Below, in pieces: positions 12,674 to 13,436 of a stretch of DNA of 13,436 nucleotides (within the stretch, counting starts at the first letter, position 1; every line of letters begins with the position of its first letter). Both the position numbers and the translations under genes were made by a program. The notes under the pieces were generated by a model, which ran no database searches, was not told the origin of the DNA, and saw nothing but the letters and a program-made list of their open reading frames with translations. The stretch is taken from assembly GCA_030634125.1 (NCBI GenBank), contig DAOWBJ010000012.1, positions 1-13,436 of the forward strand. The letters are read 5' to 3'. The stretch is from Victivallales bacterium (lineage in GTDB: Bacteria; Verrucomicrobiota; Lentisphaeria; Victivallales; Victivallaceae).

Positions 12674-13356
12674 GATAATTCCTTAATTCGTAATTTGTAA
12701 TTCGTAATTGACTTAAAGGCGGACTTGCCTGGAGCGATTTCTTCAGCCTGGATACAAAGTTCCAGTGCCTTGTCAATATCTCCATCTTTATGCGCGATAT
12801 CCGCGGCGAGTTTGACATATTTCAATTTGATATCGTCATGAACCGACCAGTCGCTAATATCAGCAAGCATCGCTCCGAAATACGGCTCGACAGAATTGCC
12901 GGAATCAAATTGAGCCTTAGCCCATTCCATTACCGAGTCAGCAACAAAAGTTTTAACATTGCTTTTAAAGCGTGACGGCATTGGCTGTTCCTGCTCGATA
13001 GCGACAGCAGCTATTTTCAAAGCTTCGCCGATCTCTCCGCAATCAAAGAGCCAAACCAAAACTTGAGTAAGAACAGTATTTTCATACTCGTCATCGCCAT
13101 CGATGTATTTTTTTACAACCGGCAGATAAATTGCAATCAAATTACGTTTCAAATCAGTTCGTGCGGATCCTTTCGGTAAATCGCTAATCCGTTTACATTC
13201 GCCTTCAATTGCTCTCAGCAGTACTGCAAACTTTTCATTACCGGAAGCCATTTCTTTAATAGCTTCTTTATCCGCGGCATCGAGTGCGACCTTAGCGGCT
13301 TTCGCCGCTTCAGCTTTCCGTACCCTTTCACGATGTGCCCAAGCTGGACTAATCAT
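12556..13356 (-). CDS. M: Terminase small/endonuclease subunit, P2 gpM-like, with altered C-terminus
   Basis: The product matches P2 gpM. It starts MISPAWAHRERVRKAEAAK (P2 begins MTSPAQRH), then has the helical LLRAIEGECKRISDLPKGSARTDLKRNLIAIYLPVV and VLTQVLVWLFDCGEIGEALKIAAVA regions. YVKLAADIAHKDGDIDKALEL follows. gpM works with the large subunit to cut and package DNA. I chose the ATG at 13356 because GGAAGG lies seven bases upstream and it matches the family start; an in-frame ATG at 13371 is alternative. After about residue 215 the frame runs through TAATTCG heptamers (residues ITNYKLRIKEL) and then overlaps the gpL-like start for 118 bp in another frame. The last 50-60 residues are therefore unlikely to be native. 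Confidence 0.85.
   Translation of the reverse strand: MISPAWAHRERVRKAEAAKAAKVALDAADKEAIKEMASGNEKFAVLLRAIEGECKRISDLPKGSARTDLKRNLIAIYLPVVKKYIDGDDEYENTVLTQVLVWLFDCGEIGEALKIAAVAIEQEQPMPSRFKSNVKTFVADSVMEWAKAQFDSGNSVEPYFGAMLADISDWSVHDDIKLKYVKLAADIAHKDGDIDKALELCIQAEEIAPGKSAFKSITNYKLRIKELSWLLTGARVLVILKIKCLIAGVFIRGSLVRCFLMLIAFH
12684..12710. repeat. TAATTCG heptamer array
   Basis: TAATTCG, TAATTTG and TAATTCG followed by a partial TAATTG make about four units. They lie inside the 3' part of the gpM reading frame, just ahead of the gpL-like start. Confidence 0.8.
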
Positions 13357-13371
13357 AGCAAAACCTTCCAT

Positions 13372-13436
13372 TTAAGTTGTTTTACCGGCTCCAGCCTTAG
13401 CGAAGAGCCGGCACTAACGAAGGCGACGTATCGCCT
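13372..13436. repeat. Intergenic repeat with CCGGCTC/GAGCCGG hairpin and REP-like copy D
   Basis: Just upstream of gpM, CCGGCTC and GAGCCGG arms (about 13385-13411) could form a 7-bp stem. Next to it lies the fourth REP-like hairpin, with core GGCGACGTATCGCC at 13422-13435. Its minus-strand flank is CTTCGTTAG, matching copies A-C. No gene is visible in these 65 bases. Confidence 0.6.

Overview
The window looks like part of a P2-like, contractile-tailed prophage (Myoviridae morphology) in a diderm bacterium of moderate-to-low GC. The late genes are all on the minus strand and most can be placed by sequence: terminase small/endonuclease subunit (P2 gpM-like), a broken head-completion gene (gpL-like), a DUF2590 baseplate protein, baseplate J, portal (P2 gpQ-like), three tail-fibre-type genes, a small lysis/membrane cluster (Zn metallopeptidase, DUF1353-like protein, single-pass coiled-coil protein, lipoprotein), and a kappa/K139-type baseplate block (baseplate complex protein, hub-like protein, gpV spike). 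The lipoprotein with a clear SPII lipobox beside a membrane-anchored coiled-coil protein suggests a spanin-like pair and so an outer membrane. The host cannot be named from this sequence.

Layout, left to right. 1-38: start of a minus-strand gene cut by the window edge. 39-633: an AT-rich, largely gene-free stretch with a cluster of TTGTAATT boxes, long inverted repeats and two copies of a 23-bp palindromic direct repeat. 634-1274: a higBA toxin-antitoxin operon on the minus strand, with a recognisable promoter, operator and terminator. 1373-2246: a plus-strand transcription unit with a near-consensus promoter, a long structured leader RNA, three very small translationally coupled genes of unknown function and a strong terminator. 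2273-13356: the minus-strand phage late genes. 13372-13436: an intergenic repeat.

Two things set the window apart. First, gene junctions are occupied by short repeats: heptamer arrays (TTATCAG, TTAAGGG, TAATTCG and TACGTGT types) and a small covarying hairpin of the GCCGA-ACG-TCGGC type. Several of these repeats supply stop codons, overlap start codons or sit where a ribosome-binding site should be. Second, the phage gene order is scrambled relative to P2 and kappa-type phages. The portal lies among tail genes, the gpV block is separated from DUF2590-gpJ, and gpL is truncated at a repeat. The related TTATCAG arrays lie exactly at the edges of the displaced blocks. Two genes (the metallopeptidase and the gene between J and the portal) appear frameshifted by one base at T homopolymers. 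The prophage is therefore probably rearranged or decaying, unless some of this is assembly error.

The best candidate for something undescribed is the plus-strand unit at 1373-2246: a structured leader with a duplicated hairpin plus Shine-Dalgarno module, a UUCG-capped branched domain ending in a T-tract, and three tiny coupled genes, one of which encodes a hydrophobic membrane peptide.
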